From assembly GCA_021799315.1 (NCBI GenBank), contig JAJZAR010000083.1:1-6132 (forward strand): DNA of 6,132 bases. Reading direction: 5' to 3'. The DNA comes from Thermoplasmata archaeon (GTDB lineage: Archaea; Thermoplasmatota; Thermoplasmata; Thermoplasmatales; Thermoplasmataceae). The position numbers and the translations under genes are program-made. The notes under the pieces are model-generated. The model searched no databases. It saw only the letters and a program-made list of their open reading frames with translations, and was not told where the DNA came from. Shown in pieces: positions 1 through 6,132 of the stretch (positions within the stretch are counted from its first letter, which is position 1; each line of letters starts with the position of its first letter).

Positions 1-452
1 TTGAAATTCCCCTCCCTATGGATTCGAATGTTTTCATTTATTCCCGAACCAGATAGGACAGAAAAGGTGGAAAAAGCTGTCTTATAGCCGCTTGCTTTAT
101 AGCCTACTGTATATGCGCCGTAATGGCACAAAATTACTGAATAATAACCATCTGACGCCTGTACCTCATCTACCCTTGGAAAAACATATATAAAAACTGG
201 CCCGGAGTATGGATTGCCAGATGCTGTTGTTATTGTGCCATATAATCTAACGGTGCCGTTTCCTGTAAAGCTGAATGAAGATCCTTTCTTACTGAAAGAC
301 AGCATTTTAGTTTCGTTTTCGAAGATTTGAGGATCTTTTATCTCGACATATGGCTTGGCATTGTATGATTCATGAAAAAGGGTAAAACCACTTCCTATAA
401 CCAACGCTGCAACAGCTATGGCGATAATGAACTTGGCGTTAACCTCCGGCAT
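1..452 (-). CDS. Membrane-anchored protein with carboxypeptidase-regulatory-like domain (partial, C-terminus off left edge)
   Basis: The frame is open from an ATG at 452 to the window edge, giving 150 complete codons and no stop. Residues 1-7 are a short N-terminus (MPEVNAK). Residues 8-26 are strongly hydrophobic, forming a signal-anchor or signal-peptide-like helix, so the rest should lie outside the membrane. Residues about 68-132 read as a carboxypeptidase-regulatory-like beta-sandwich: a GTITTASGNPYSG turn, then DGYY, then GAYTVGYKASGYKT, the usual G-x-I, G-x-P, DG-x-Y, G-x-YTV and GY-x-T pattern of that fold. In other proteins such domains are found as accessory or adhesion modules; the function of this one is unknown. 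An in-frame TAA at 477-479 limits N-terminal extension; a GTG at 471-473 is the only other plausible start. ATG is preferred because a TATA-like box lies about 25 bases upstream. The codons read as real protein and the domain pattern is coherent, so the gene is very likely genuine. Confidence 0.82.
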   Translation of the reverse strand, partial: MPEVNAKFIIAIAVAALVIGSGFTLFHESYNAKPYVEIKDPQIFENETKMLSFSKKGSSFSFTGNGTVRLYGTITTASGNPYSGPVFIYVFPRVDEVQASDGYYSVILCHYGAYTVGYKASGYKTAFSTFSVLSGSGINENIRIHREGNF

Positions 453-473
453 TATAGCATTAATTGTAAACAC

Positions 474-481
474 ATATTAAA
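474..481 (-). promoter_or_regulatory. TATA-like box for the exported-protein gene
   Basis: On the minus strand this reads TTTAATAT. Its centre is about 25 bases before the ATG at 452, the spacing expected for a leaderless archaeal transcript that begins at or next to the start codon. The evidence is position and composition only. Confidence 0.5.
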
Positions 482-584
482 TGTATCTCTTGAGAATTAT
501 TGCCAAACCAGATCAAACTTGCCAGAGTTAGAATTGATTGATTTTGGCCTCAAAGTAATGATAACTAATCCTCCAGTTGTAGAA

Positions 585-2159
585 TTAATTCCTAACCTTT
601 ATCGCAATGCCTCTGTCTGTTTGCTTCATTATACTTGAACTCATTTTGGCTATTCCTGTTCCCCTGAACTCACCGTCATGGTGCATTACAATCTCATCCT
701 CCTGACGAATGTCTGGTGTGCAATCCTTGATTCCCATGGCATACACATTGGCTGTGGGTTTGAAATCGTCTATGTTAACGAGAAACTTACCCTGTTTTAA
801 GAACATGTCAGCGGCATTTTTGTGTATTGTAAGTTTTCCGACCTTCTGGTTTAATATGAAATATGGTTTGTTCCCATCGCTGAGCATAAATTGATTGAAC
901 ATTCGTGTAACCTTCATATCTTTCAGATGAGGTTCTATCCATGAACCGAACTGGTATTTGGCCATGGAAGTCAGCTTTTCTTTTTCCCAGTCTCTTCTCA
1001 CGCTGACATCCTCCACTTCATCGAGATAATCAGTAAGAGGTTTGAACTGATCTTCCTTAGATTTGTCCCACAGGATGAAAGTAGCTTTCCCCTTTAGATG
1101 ATCCCCCACAAATTGCATATCTTCCGGCAAAAATAGGATAACGCGGCTATACGAATTGTTAGCTAAAAATGCGTCTATTGAATTTAGAATGGCCACCTTC
1201 TCATCCATGAACCAGGTTCCGGTGACAGGAATGTCATAAAATCCCGGAGGGTAGGTTTCCTCAAGATCTCTGGGAACTATTGTAATTGGAGCTGTTAATA
1301 TAAGCTCATGTATGGATCTGCCTCTCTTTCCAAGCGCTTCGTGAAGTGCAATATGGGATTTTGACTGTGAGTAGGGTTTTCTGGCAGAGCAGGGTATAAA
1401 AAGAGCAGTCGATAGGCCATTTGGTTTCCTGTATTCGCCTGAAACAAATTCATTGAACCTTCCAATATCAGGTCTTCTCATTGATGAGAGGTCTGAAGCC
1501 ATGATTGAACCTGTAAATCTCGGGTATACCGTTTCGAAGTTCTCTTTGAAATCCACAGTCAGCCTCCTCAATATTTCTGTACTCTTGGCACTGACCTTCC
1601 ACCTCTCCACAATTTCCATGAGTGTCATGTTTACCACTCCATGTGAAAGATAAGTCAGCATATTTTCAATGAACTGAGTATTTGTTTCCTGAACTTTCAA
1701 TCGTTCCTTTGATCTGCCAAACATGGTATAAAAAATGCCATGCGCCTGTTCAAGTTCGGCGCTTATATTATCAAATACATCAACGCCTAATAAATGAAGT
1801 TGCGGAATTACGTATGGATCGGAAACGCCAGGAATGTAGAGTAATCTGTCGTAACCAACCTTCCCTTTCAGATCTAAAATCAATCTCACTGTTCTCTTGC
1901 TGCGAAGGAGAAACAGAGGATCAATAATTGGTATTACAAAATTATCAGTCTCATAAATAGATATTTTGTGATCAAGTACATCTATTTCCCTTGCCATTCC
2001 TTCGTCTCCCATGATGGAAAAGGTTCCTGCTGAAAAGTTGAATTTGCCGCCTTCGATAAGCATGGGAAAACTTAATTCTTCATCCCTTATTTTCAATATA
2101 CCCGTTCTGGCATATCCAAAAAATGATTGAGACTTTATCACGGCGGCATATGTTTTCAT
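585..2159 (-). CDS. arcS: Archaeosine synthase ArcS (TgtA2)
   Basis: ArcS acts on tRNA whose G15 has already been exchanged for preQ0 by TgtA. Known family members either amidate preQ0 directly or attach lysine to it, with the radical SAM partner RaSEA completing archaeosine. The key signature is plainly present at residues 257-270 (PCSARKPYSQSKSH, numbered from the TTG below), matching the ArcS motif PC-x3-KPY-x2-S-x2-H. Residues 1-200 resemble a decayed TGT barrel (YIPGVSDPYVIPQL near 109-122, LGVDVFDN near 125-132). Residues about 455-525 form a C-terminal PUA RNA-binding domain (FLVNIDDFKPTANVYAMGIKD, with a later EFRGTGIAKM). The protein has only two cysteines, C258 in the motif and C481, so the TGT-type zinc site is missing. 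The length, about 525 residues, is at the short end for the family. The ATG at 2157-2159 is preferred; an adjacent in-frame TTG at 2160-2162 would add one residue. The gene appears monocistronic and is divergent from the peptidase gene. Confidence 0.93.
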   Translation of the reverse strand: MKTYAAVIKSQSFFGYARTGILKIRDEELSFPMLIEGGKFNFSAGTFSIMGDEGMAREIDVLDHKISIYETDNFVIPIIDPLFLLRSKRTVRLILDLKGKVGYDRLLYIPGVSDPYVIPQLHLLGVDVFDNISAELEQAHGIFYTMFGRSKERLKVQETNTQFIENMLTYLSHGVVNMTLMEIVERWKVSAKSTEILRRLTVDFKENFETVYPRFTGSIMASDLSSMRRPDIGRFNEFVSGEYRKPNGLSTALFIPCSARKPYSQSKSHIALHEALGKRGRSIHELILTAPITIVPRDLEETYPPGFYDIPVTGTWFMDEKVAILNSIDAFLANNSYSRVILFLPEDMQFVGDHLKGKATFILWDKSKEDQFKPLTDYLDEVEDVSVRRDWEKEKLTSMAKYQFGSWIEPHLKDMKVTRMFNQFMLSDGNKPYFILNQKVGKLTIHKNAADMFLKQGKFLVNIDDFKPTANVYAMGIKDCTPDIRQEDEIVMHHDGEFRGTGIAKMSSSIMKQTDRGIAIKVRN

Positions 2160-2188
2160 CAAAATAAAGGTTTAAAGAATTAAGGAGC

Positions 2189-2195
2189 AAATATA
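2189..2195 (-). promoter_or_regulatory. Candidate TATA-like box for arcS
   Basis: The minus strand reads TATATTT, centred about 33 bases before the preferred ATG. A start site about 25 bases downstream would leave a leader of only a few bases. A weaker alternative is the AT-rich TTAATT at 2178-2183, which sits rather close to the start. Confidence 0.35.
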
Positions 2196-2302
2196 CTTGT
2201 CAAGCATGGTTTGGTGTTTACTCCCTCTTCTGAATGGAGCATAAAGTCACGGAAGCAGTAAATCCTGAACCAGATTGAGAGGGACAGAATTGAAGTATCA
2301 AG

Positions 2303-2313
2303 TTATAAATATA
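2303..2313 (+). promoter_or_regulatory. TATA box of the pepQ-ggt operon
   Basis: The sequence TTATAAATATA is the clearest archaeal TATA box in the window. Its centre lies 24 bases before the ATG at 2332, which predicts a leaderless mRNA for the first gene. No Shine-Dalgarno sequence precedes that ATG, in agreement with this. The rest of the divergent region (about 2197-2302) shows no convincing gene, RNA or operator. Confidence 0.65.
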
Positions 2314-2331
2314 TGAGAAACATAGGAATCT

Positions 2332-3411
2332 ATGAGTGTCAAGGATATTTTTGATTTTGCGAGAGAAAGTGAGGTTATACTTATTATAAATGGAGGAGAA
2401 GGTGCTTTAGATAAGACGTTCAGATATATCTCAAAGGCCCACGGTGGGGTTTTTGAAGGATCCTTCATGATTTCCACCCCTGATAAGTCTACCATATACA
2501 CATCTATTCTTGAGGAGGAAACTGCCAAGACCACAGGACTGGATGTCAAGGTGTTCAGGAGCAGAAAAAACTATGAGGAAATGCTGAAAGAAAGCCTGAA
2601 AAACTACAACACAGTAGGGCTGAATTATTCTGCTCTCACCCTTGAGAATTACAAAAACCTGTTGAGAATTATTCCAGATAAGGATTTCGTCGATGTCTCA
2701 ATTTCCATTCATGAAGCAAGAATTATTAAGGAAGAATATGAACTGAAACTCCTCAGAGAAGCGGCTAAGATAGCCGGCGATTCCATTGATCCAGTGTATG
2801 AAAAATTAAAACAGGGAATGACGGAGAAGGAGGTTGCAGCTTCTGTTGTTTATGAAATGATGAAAAATGGTGCAGACGGTCCTTCATTTTCAACAATTGT
2901 TGCCTTTGGGGAAAATGCATCCCAACCCCACTATTCGCCTGGAAATAGAAAGTTGAAATCAGGAGATTGTGTTCTCATAGACTATGGAGCACTATATGAT
3001 GGCTATTGCTCAGATGTAACAAGAACGGTTTCTTTCGGCAAAGCATCAGAGGAACTGAAAGAAGTGTATGAGACAGTTTTTAAGGCTCAAGCTGAAGCTA
3101 TGAAACTCATAGAGGAGGGGACAAACGGGAAGGATGTGGATATAAAAGCCAGAACTGTAATTGACTCAACGAAATATAAGGGAAGATTCATTCATTCTCT
3201 TGGGCATGGCATAGGGCTGGAAGTCCATGACCATTCTGCGCTTTCCCAGAACCTTGATTTTCCACTTAAATCCAATATGGCCATAACAAACGAACCTGGA
3301 ATCTATCTTCCTGGTAAACTGGGCGTCAGAATAGAAGATGACGTGATCGTTAAGAAGGGTGGGCATGAAGTTATATCCCATGGTGCCACAAAGGAACTGA
3401 GGGAAATATGA
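2332..3411 (+). CDS. pepQ: M24-family Xaa-Pro dipeptidase (prolidase)
   Basis: This is a metallopeptidase of the pita-bread fold (M24B), expected to cleave Xaa-Pro dipeptides or N-terminal Xaa-Pro bonds in the cytoplasm with a dinuclear metal centre. All five metal ligands are visible: D217 in LIDYGA, D228 in CSDVTRT, H292 in LGHGIGLEVHD, E321 in TNEPGIY and E335 in VRIEDD. The supporting histidines H200 (QPHYSPG) and H299 are also present. Residues 1 to about 125 form the smaller creatinase-type N-terminal domain and about 130-359 the catalytic domain. At 359 residues it matches archaeal prolidases, and it has no signal peptide or membrane segment. The start is supported by the TATA box 24 bases upstream. 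Its stop overlaps the next gene's ATG (ATGA at 3408-3411). A dipeptidase rather than aminopeptidase P role is favoured by length, but sequence alone does not settle it. Confidence 0.92.
   Translation: MSVKDIFDFARESEVILIINGGEGALDKTFRYISKAHGGVFEGSFMISTPDKSTIYTSILEEETAKTTGLDVKVFRSRKNYEEMLKESLKNYNTVGLNYSALTLENYKNLLRIIPDKDFVDVSISIHEARIIKEEYELKLLREAAKIAGDSIDPVYEKLKQGMTEKEVAASVVYEMMKNGADGPSFSTIVAFGENASQPHYSPGNRKLKSGDCVLIDYGALYDGYCSDVTRTVSFGKASEELKEVYETVFKAQAEAMKLIEEGTNGKDVDIKARTVIDSTKYKGRFIHSLGHGIGLEVHDHSALSQNLDFPLKSNMAITNEPGIYLPGKLGVRIEDDVIVKKGGHEVISHGATKELREI
3399..3403 (+). promoter_or_regulatory. Possible Shine-Dalgarno site for the GGT-like gene
   Basis: GAGGG lies four bases before the ATG at 3408, within the last codons of the peptidase gene. 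A ribosome binding site is expected here because this internal operon gene cannot be translated from a leaderless 5' end. The spacing is somewhat short, so reinitiation through the ATGA overlap may contribute. Confidence 0.4.
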
Positions 3412-4961
3412 GCCAACTCAGAACACGCCCGGATGTTATGTCACTCCGAGGAGTGGTTTCCAGTTCAAGCATACAGTCTTCCCTCGCAGGCATAAAGGTG
3501 CTCGAGAGTGGTGGAAATATAGCAGATGCTGCGATCGCAACAAGTGCTGTTCTTTGCGTGACTCAAAATAATTTATGCGGATTGGGAGGCGATGGGTTCG
3601 CAATCTTAAAGTTTAAGGGAAACTTGAGTTCCATAAACAGCAGTGGAAAGTCAACCAGGAATATTTCCAAAGAAGATTATGAAAAAAAGAAGATGAACCA
3701 GATTCCCCATATGGGACCTCTCGCAGCCATAACTGTTCCGGGTCTTGCAGGCCTTTGGATTGAACTATATAAAAAATCGAGCATGGAGTTTAAGGAACTT
3801 CTTAAACCTGCCATATCACTTGCAAGAAATGGATTTCCTGTTACCCATAACTATGCTAAATCTCTTGAAATTACCCTGAGACATACCAAAGACAAAAATT
3901 TTATTGAAACCTTTTCTGATAATGGCAGGCACCCTCTGACAGGAGATATATTTTTTCAGGAAGATCTTGCAATGACTCTTGAAGAGATGAGTGAGGAGGG
4001 GCCCGATTCCTTTTACAAAGGGCACCTATCAGATAGGATAGTAAATGCCTTTGAAAAAAGCGATGTGCGAATAGACTCAAAGGATATGTCCTCGCATAAA
4101 CCCATTGTGGGTTTACCAGTAAGATCAGAGTTTGAAGATAGGGTCGTTTATGAATTGCCACCCAATAGTCAGGGACCGACAGTGAACTTTTCACTCAATG
4201 CCATGAAGATGATGGATGAAAGAGGTTCAGATGATTGGACGTACATAAAGGCAGCATTGAATGGAAACGCTTTCAGGAAAACTTACATTGGAGACCCAGA
4301 TAGAATGCCTCTTCCAGGTAACTTTGAGAGTGAGAATTTTATTCGAAAGGTTCTTGATGAAAATACAACACTAACCAATGAAACGAAGCCCGATGGAGAT
4401 ACTACCTATTTCACCATTGCCACAGAAGATGGAGATGCAATTTCACTGATTCAAAGTAACTATACAGGCTTCGGATCCACAGTTGTGCCAAAAGGTACAG
4501 GTATTTCTCTTCAGAACAGAGGATCCTATTTCTCTCTAGATCCTGAACACCACAACTTTCTGGAGCCAGGGAAGAGAACATTTCACACGTTATGTGCATG
4601 CATGGTTGAACGAGAAAAGGAGTTTGAATACTCCATAGGAACAATGGGAGGTGATATTCAGCCTCAAATACATCTCGCAATGCTTTTCAACCTTATCAGA
4701 AAGGGAATGTCCCCTCAGGAGTCGATAGACGCACCCAGACTCAACTTCCTTGGTAGCATATACGAAGAACCTTCAACTCTCATATTTGAAGACGAAAGTC
4801 TGGTTACCAAGGAGATGCTACCGCTGTTCAGAGAAAGAAAGTATACCGGAAGATTCAGCAGTGCACATGGGCATTGCCAGATAATAAAGCGCAATGAGAA
4901 CGGAGTTATTATGGGTGGCGCTGATTCCAGAGGAGATGGGTTTGCCATACCAATTTTTTGA
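3408..4961 (+). CDS. ggt: Gamma-glutamyltransferase-like Ntn hydrolase
   Basis: The family is made as a precursor that cuts itself before a threonine, which becomes the N-terminal nucleophile of the small subunit; members hydrolyse or transfer gamma-glutamyl groups or cleave related acyl amides. The N-terminal family block is clear (TRPDVMSLRGVVSSSS, then ESGGNIADAAIATSAV at 33-48 and CGLGGDGFAIL near 57-67). The predicted cleavage is between D331 and T332 in GDTTYFTIATEDG, giving subunits of about 331 and 186 residues. SLIQSNYTGFGS (346-357), KRTFHT (389-394) and GTMGGD (411-416, oxyanion glycines 414-415) follow. There is no signal peptide, so it is probably cytoplasmic, unlike periplasmic E. 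coli GGT. The segment between 370 and 390 is short, so the lid loop of the E. coli enzyme is missing. Several classical glutamate-binding positions differ, making a hydrolase with unknown acyl preference possible. It overlaps the peptidase gene by four bases and is probably co-transcribed with it. Confidence 0.9.
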   Translation: MSQLRTRPDVMSLRGVVSSSSIQSSLAGIKVLESGGNIADAAIATSAVLCVTQNNLCGLGGDGFAILKFKGNLSSINSSGKSTRNISKEDYEKKKMNQIPHMGPLAAITVPGLAGLWIELYKKSSMEFKELLKPAISLARNGFPVTHNYAKSLEITLRHTKDKNFIETFSDNGRHPLTGDIFFQEDLAMTLEEMSEEGPDSFYKGHLSDRIVNAFEKSDVRIDSKDMSSHKPIVGLPVRSEFEDRVVYELPPNSQGPTVNFSLNAMKMMDERGSDDWTYIKAALNGNAFRKTYIGDPDRMPLPGNFESENFIRKVLDENTTLTNETKPDGDTTYFTIATEDGDAISLIQSNYTGFGSTVVPKGTGISLQNRGSYFSLDPEHHNFLEPGKRTFHTLCACMVEREKEFEYSIGTMGGDIQPQIHLAMLFNLIRKGMSPQESIDAPRLNFLGSIYEEPSTLIFEDESLVTKEMLPLFRERKYTGRFSSAHGHCQIIKRNENGVIMGGADSRGDGFAIPIF

Positions 4962-4983
4962 ATTGCAAAACTTAATTTTCATT
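4951..4983 (+). terminator. Possible weak terminator after the pepQ-ggt operon
   Basis: The end of the GGT-like gene and the bases after it contain a T6 run (4954-4959), a weak inverted repeat TTTTG/CAAAA (4956-4960 and 4966-4970) and a T-rich stretch TTAATTTTCATTT (4972-4984). Archaeal termination often relies on T-rich tracts, so this may end the operon before primase. The hairpin is too weak to carry the call alone. Confidence 0.25.
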
Positions 4984-5002
4984 TATACAAACCGCGTATA
5001 GA

Positions 5003-5012
5003 ATAATTTAAA
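5003..5012 (+). promoter_or_regulatory. TATA-like box for priL
   Basis: ATAATTTAAA, with TTTAAA at 5007-5012, is centred about 27 bases before the ATG at 5037. This spacing suits a leaderless transcript and suggests priL can be expressed independently of the upstream pair. No Shine-Dalgarno sequence precedes the ATG. Confidence 0.5.
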
Positions 5013-5036
5013 CAATGGATTGCATATACTAATTGA

Positions 5037-6035
5037 ATGTTATCTCAAGGTGGAAGCGTTGATCTGTGCGCAAAAGCTGATGCAATGCTGAATGATTTCA
5101 ACGAAAATATGGATAAATATCATTCCTTTGTAAACAATTTGCTGTCTCATATTTCAGATCACCTTTCGGATAATACTATGAATTTTACCTTTATCCACTG
5201 GAACGATAGAGAATTGTGGGAAACGATCATACCAGTTTCCCTTTCAGCAATTAACTGGCCAGCTGTGAGCAGCAGAGTGATCATTAGGATGAGGAACAAT
5301 TTTGAGGATTATCTCAATTCACTGGAAGATGAAAGTCTTGTTGTGGAAGCAGAAAATATGAACCTTAAAATTGCTCACGACAGGGAGCGGCACAATTTCA
5401 GAATCTCCGTCTATGACTTTACAAGATACTGTTCAAAAATATCAGGCCCAGAATACAGACTTGCACTGCAGACTTTCGATAAGGGAGAAATTGTGTGCGG
5501 TAAGAACTCAGTCAGCAAAATGCTCAGAGAGAGTTTCGTCTCTGACCTGAAGGAGAAAGTTAAGGAGACAGACGCCAAAAGGTCTATGGATATTATGCAC
5601 GACTATTCCCAACAGATACAGAGGATTCATGCCATTGGAGAAGAAATGTCGAAGGAGGTCGACCTTGGTGCTGTGGATTCAAATTCGTTCCCGCCATGCA
5701 TCAAACATTACATAACAGACATACAGGCGTCAGTAAATCTCCCACATATAGCCAGATTCACCCTTGTTTCATTCCTGCATAATATTGGAATGGAAGAAAG
5801 CGGCGTGATGGACATATTCTCTAACGTTCCGGATTTCAGCAAGAAGATAACGGAGTATCAGGTTAAGCATATCATCGGTGAAATATCGGGGACACAATAC
5901 ACACCGCCAAAGTGTGCGACCATAAGATCAAACCATCAGTGCTATCAAGGGGATGATCCCGTTTGTGCACTGCCAAACATGAATCATCCACTGACTTATT
6001 ATAAAATCAAAAAACTGAAAAAGAAAGGTCGCTAA
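5037..6035 (+). CDS. priL: DNA primase large subunit PriL
   Basis: PriL is the iron-sulfur subunit of the archaeal/eukaryotic-type primase. With the catalytic subunit PriS it makes the primers for replication. Identification rests on the C-terminal domain (about 215-325). Four cysteines are placed as expected for the 4Fe-4S cluster: C221 in FPPCIKHY, C293 in PPKCATIRSNHQC, C302 in the same block, and C310 in DPVC. RFTLVSFLHNIGM (240-252) and the terminal HPLTYYKI (317-324) are also family hallmarks. The N-terminal half is mostly helical and poorly conserved, as is usual. At 332 residues it is within the archaeal range. The start is well fixed: an in-frame TGA at 5034-5036 lies directly before the ATG, so no longer protein is possible. 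The tail is basic (KKLKKKGR). No priS gene is present in this window. Confidence 0.95.
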   Translation: MLSQGGSVDLCAKADAMLNDFNENMDKYHSFVNNLLSHISDHLSDNTMNFTFIHWNDRELWETIIPVSLSAINWPAVSSRVIIRMRNNFEDYLNSLEDESLVVEAENMNLKIAHDRERHNFRISVYDFTRYCSKISGPEYRLALQTFDKGEIVCGKNSVSKMLRESFVSDLKEKVKETDAKRSMDIMHDYSQQIQRIHAIGEEMSKEVDLGAVDSNSFPPCIKHYITDIQASVNLPHIARFTLVSFLHNIGMEESGVMDIFSNVPDFSKKITEYQVKHIIGEISGTQYTPPKCATIRSNHQCYQGDDPVCALPNMNHPLTYYKIKKLKKKGR

Positions 6036-6132
6036 AGCTTTCTCTCAATAATTTTTATGATAGTGGATTTCTTGAGATTTCCATCCATCACATAAATTTT
6101 TGAATTTTCATAGGGAACTCTTGGATACTGGC
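6032..6132 (-). CDS. C-terminal end of an unidentified protein (partial, start off right edge)
   Basis: Reading leftward from the right edge, one minus-strand frame is open for 32 codons and ends at a TAG (6032-6034); both other minus-strand frames hit stops within the same stretch. The peptide begins QYPRVPYENSKIYVMDG and ends in a lysine- and isoleucine-rich helix (STIIKIIERKL). The composition looks like real protein and the gene is convergent with priL, the two stop codons overlapping. The segment is too short for me to assign a family. It could also be a chance open frame, though the tight stop-to-stop packing argues for a gene. Confidence 0.6.
   Translation of the reverse strand, partial: QYPRVPYENSKIYVMDGNLKKSTIIKIIERKL

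Noticed and set aside
453..584. The 132-base gap between arcS and the exported-protein gene as a possible small RNA or small gene
   Set aside because: Apart from the TATA-like box at 474-481, no tRNA-like fold, strong hairpin or convincing short reading frame was found.
372..638. Open plus-strand frame of 88 codons spanning the gap between the exported-protein gene and arcS
   Set aside because: It overlaps the start of the exported-protein gene and the end of arcS on the other strand, has no recognisable motif and an odd composition. It is best explained as a shadow frame.
2265..2275. TGAACCAGATT in the intergenic region, recurring near 3695, with similar strings near 45 and 507
   Set aside because: The copies are short, two lie inside coding sequence, and spacing and flanks differ. 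This is compatible with chance in a window of this size.
2217..2283. Inverted repeats TTTACT/AGTAAA and CCCTCT/AGAGGG in the divergent intergenic region
   Set aside because: The arms are only six bases, widely spaced, and cross rather than nest, so no stable hairpin or clear operator results. No C/D-box RNA signature was seen there either.
2298..2549. Minus-strand frame of 83 codons over the start of the peptidase gene
   Set aside because: It lies antisense to the clear prolidase and across its TATA box, with no promoter or motif of its own.
3816..4194. Two overlapping minus-strand frames within the GGT-like gene
   Set aside because: They are antisense to a gene with strong family motifs, overlap each other in different frames and resemble no known protein.
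4411..4948. Minus-strand frames opposite the small-subunit part of the GGT-like gene
   Set aside because: They are shadows of the conserved GGT coding frame, and nothing in their translations suggests a real protein.

Overview
The window looks like chromosomal DNA of a moderately AT-rich archaeon. The best guess is the Thermoplasmatales or a close relative (Thermoplasma, Ferroplasma, Cuniculiplasma or Picrophilus type). The evidence is a eukaryotic-type primase large subunit, an archaeosine synthase, a cytoplasmic gamma-glutamyltransferase homologue without a signal peptide, mainly AGA/AGG arginine codons, and TATA-like boxes about 24-28 bases before start codons, as expected for leaderless archaeal transcripts. 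The genus is an inference from gene content; no marker here fixes it.

Layout, left to right. Positions 1-452 (minus) hold the N-terminal 150 codons of a membrane-anchored, probably surface-exposed protein with a carboxypeptidase-regulatory-like beta-sandwich; it runs off the left edge. Positions 585-2159/2162 (minus) encode archaeosine synthase (ArcS/TgtA2), which acts on tRNA. A 169-base divergent intergenic region carries promoters for ArcS and for the rightward pair. That pair is an M24-family Xaa-Pro dipeptidase (2332-3411) and a gamma-glutamyltransferase-like Ntn hydrolase (3408-4961), joined by an ATGA overlap. After a 75-base gap with its own TATA-like box comes the DNA primase large subunit PriL (5037-6035). 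Its stop codon overlaps the stop of a convergent minus-strand gene (6032-6132), of which only the last 32 codons are present.

How the genes fit together: ArcS (tRNA G15 modification) and PriL (replication priming) are housekeeping genes. The peptidase and the GGT-like enzyme probably form a small peptide-salvage operon. The edge genes are incomplete and the right one is unidentified. No mobile element, CRISPR array, tRNA or rRNA is visible, and no intergenic stretch exceeds 170 bases. I see no new multi-gene system. The points most worth a second look are within the proteins: an ArcS with no cysteines at the expected TGT zinc site, a GGT homologue whose glutamate-recognition positions differ from the classical enzyme, and the two partial edge genes.
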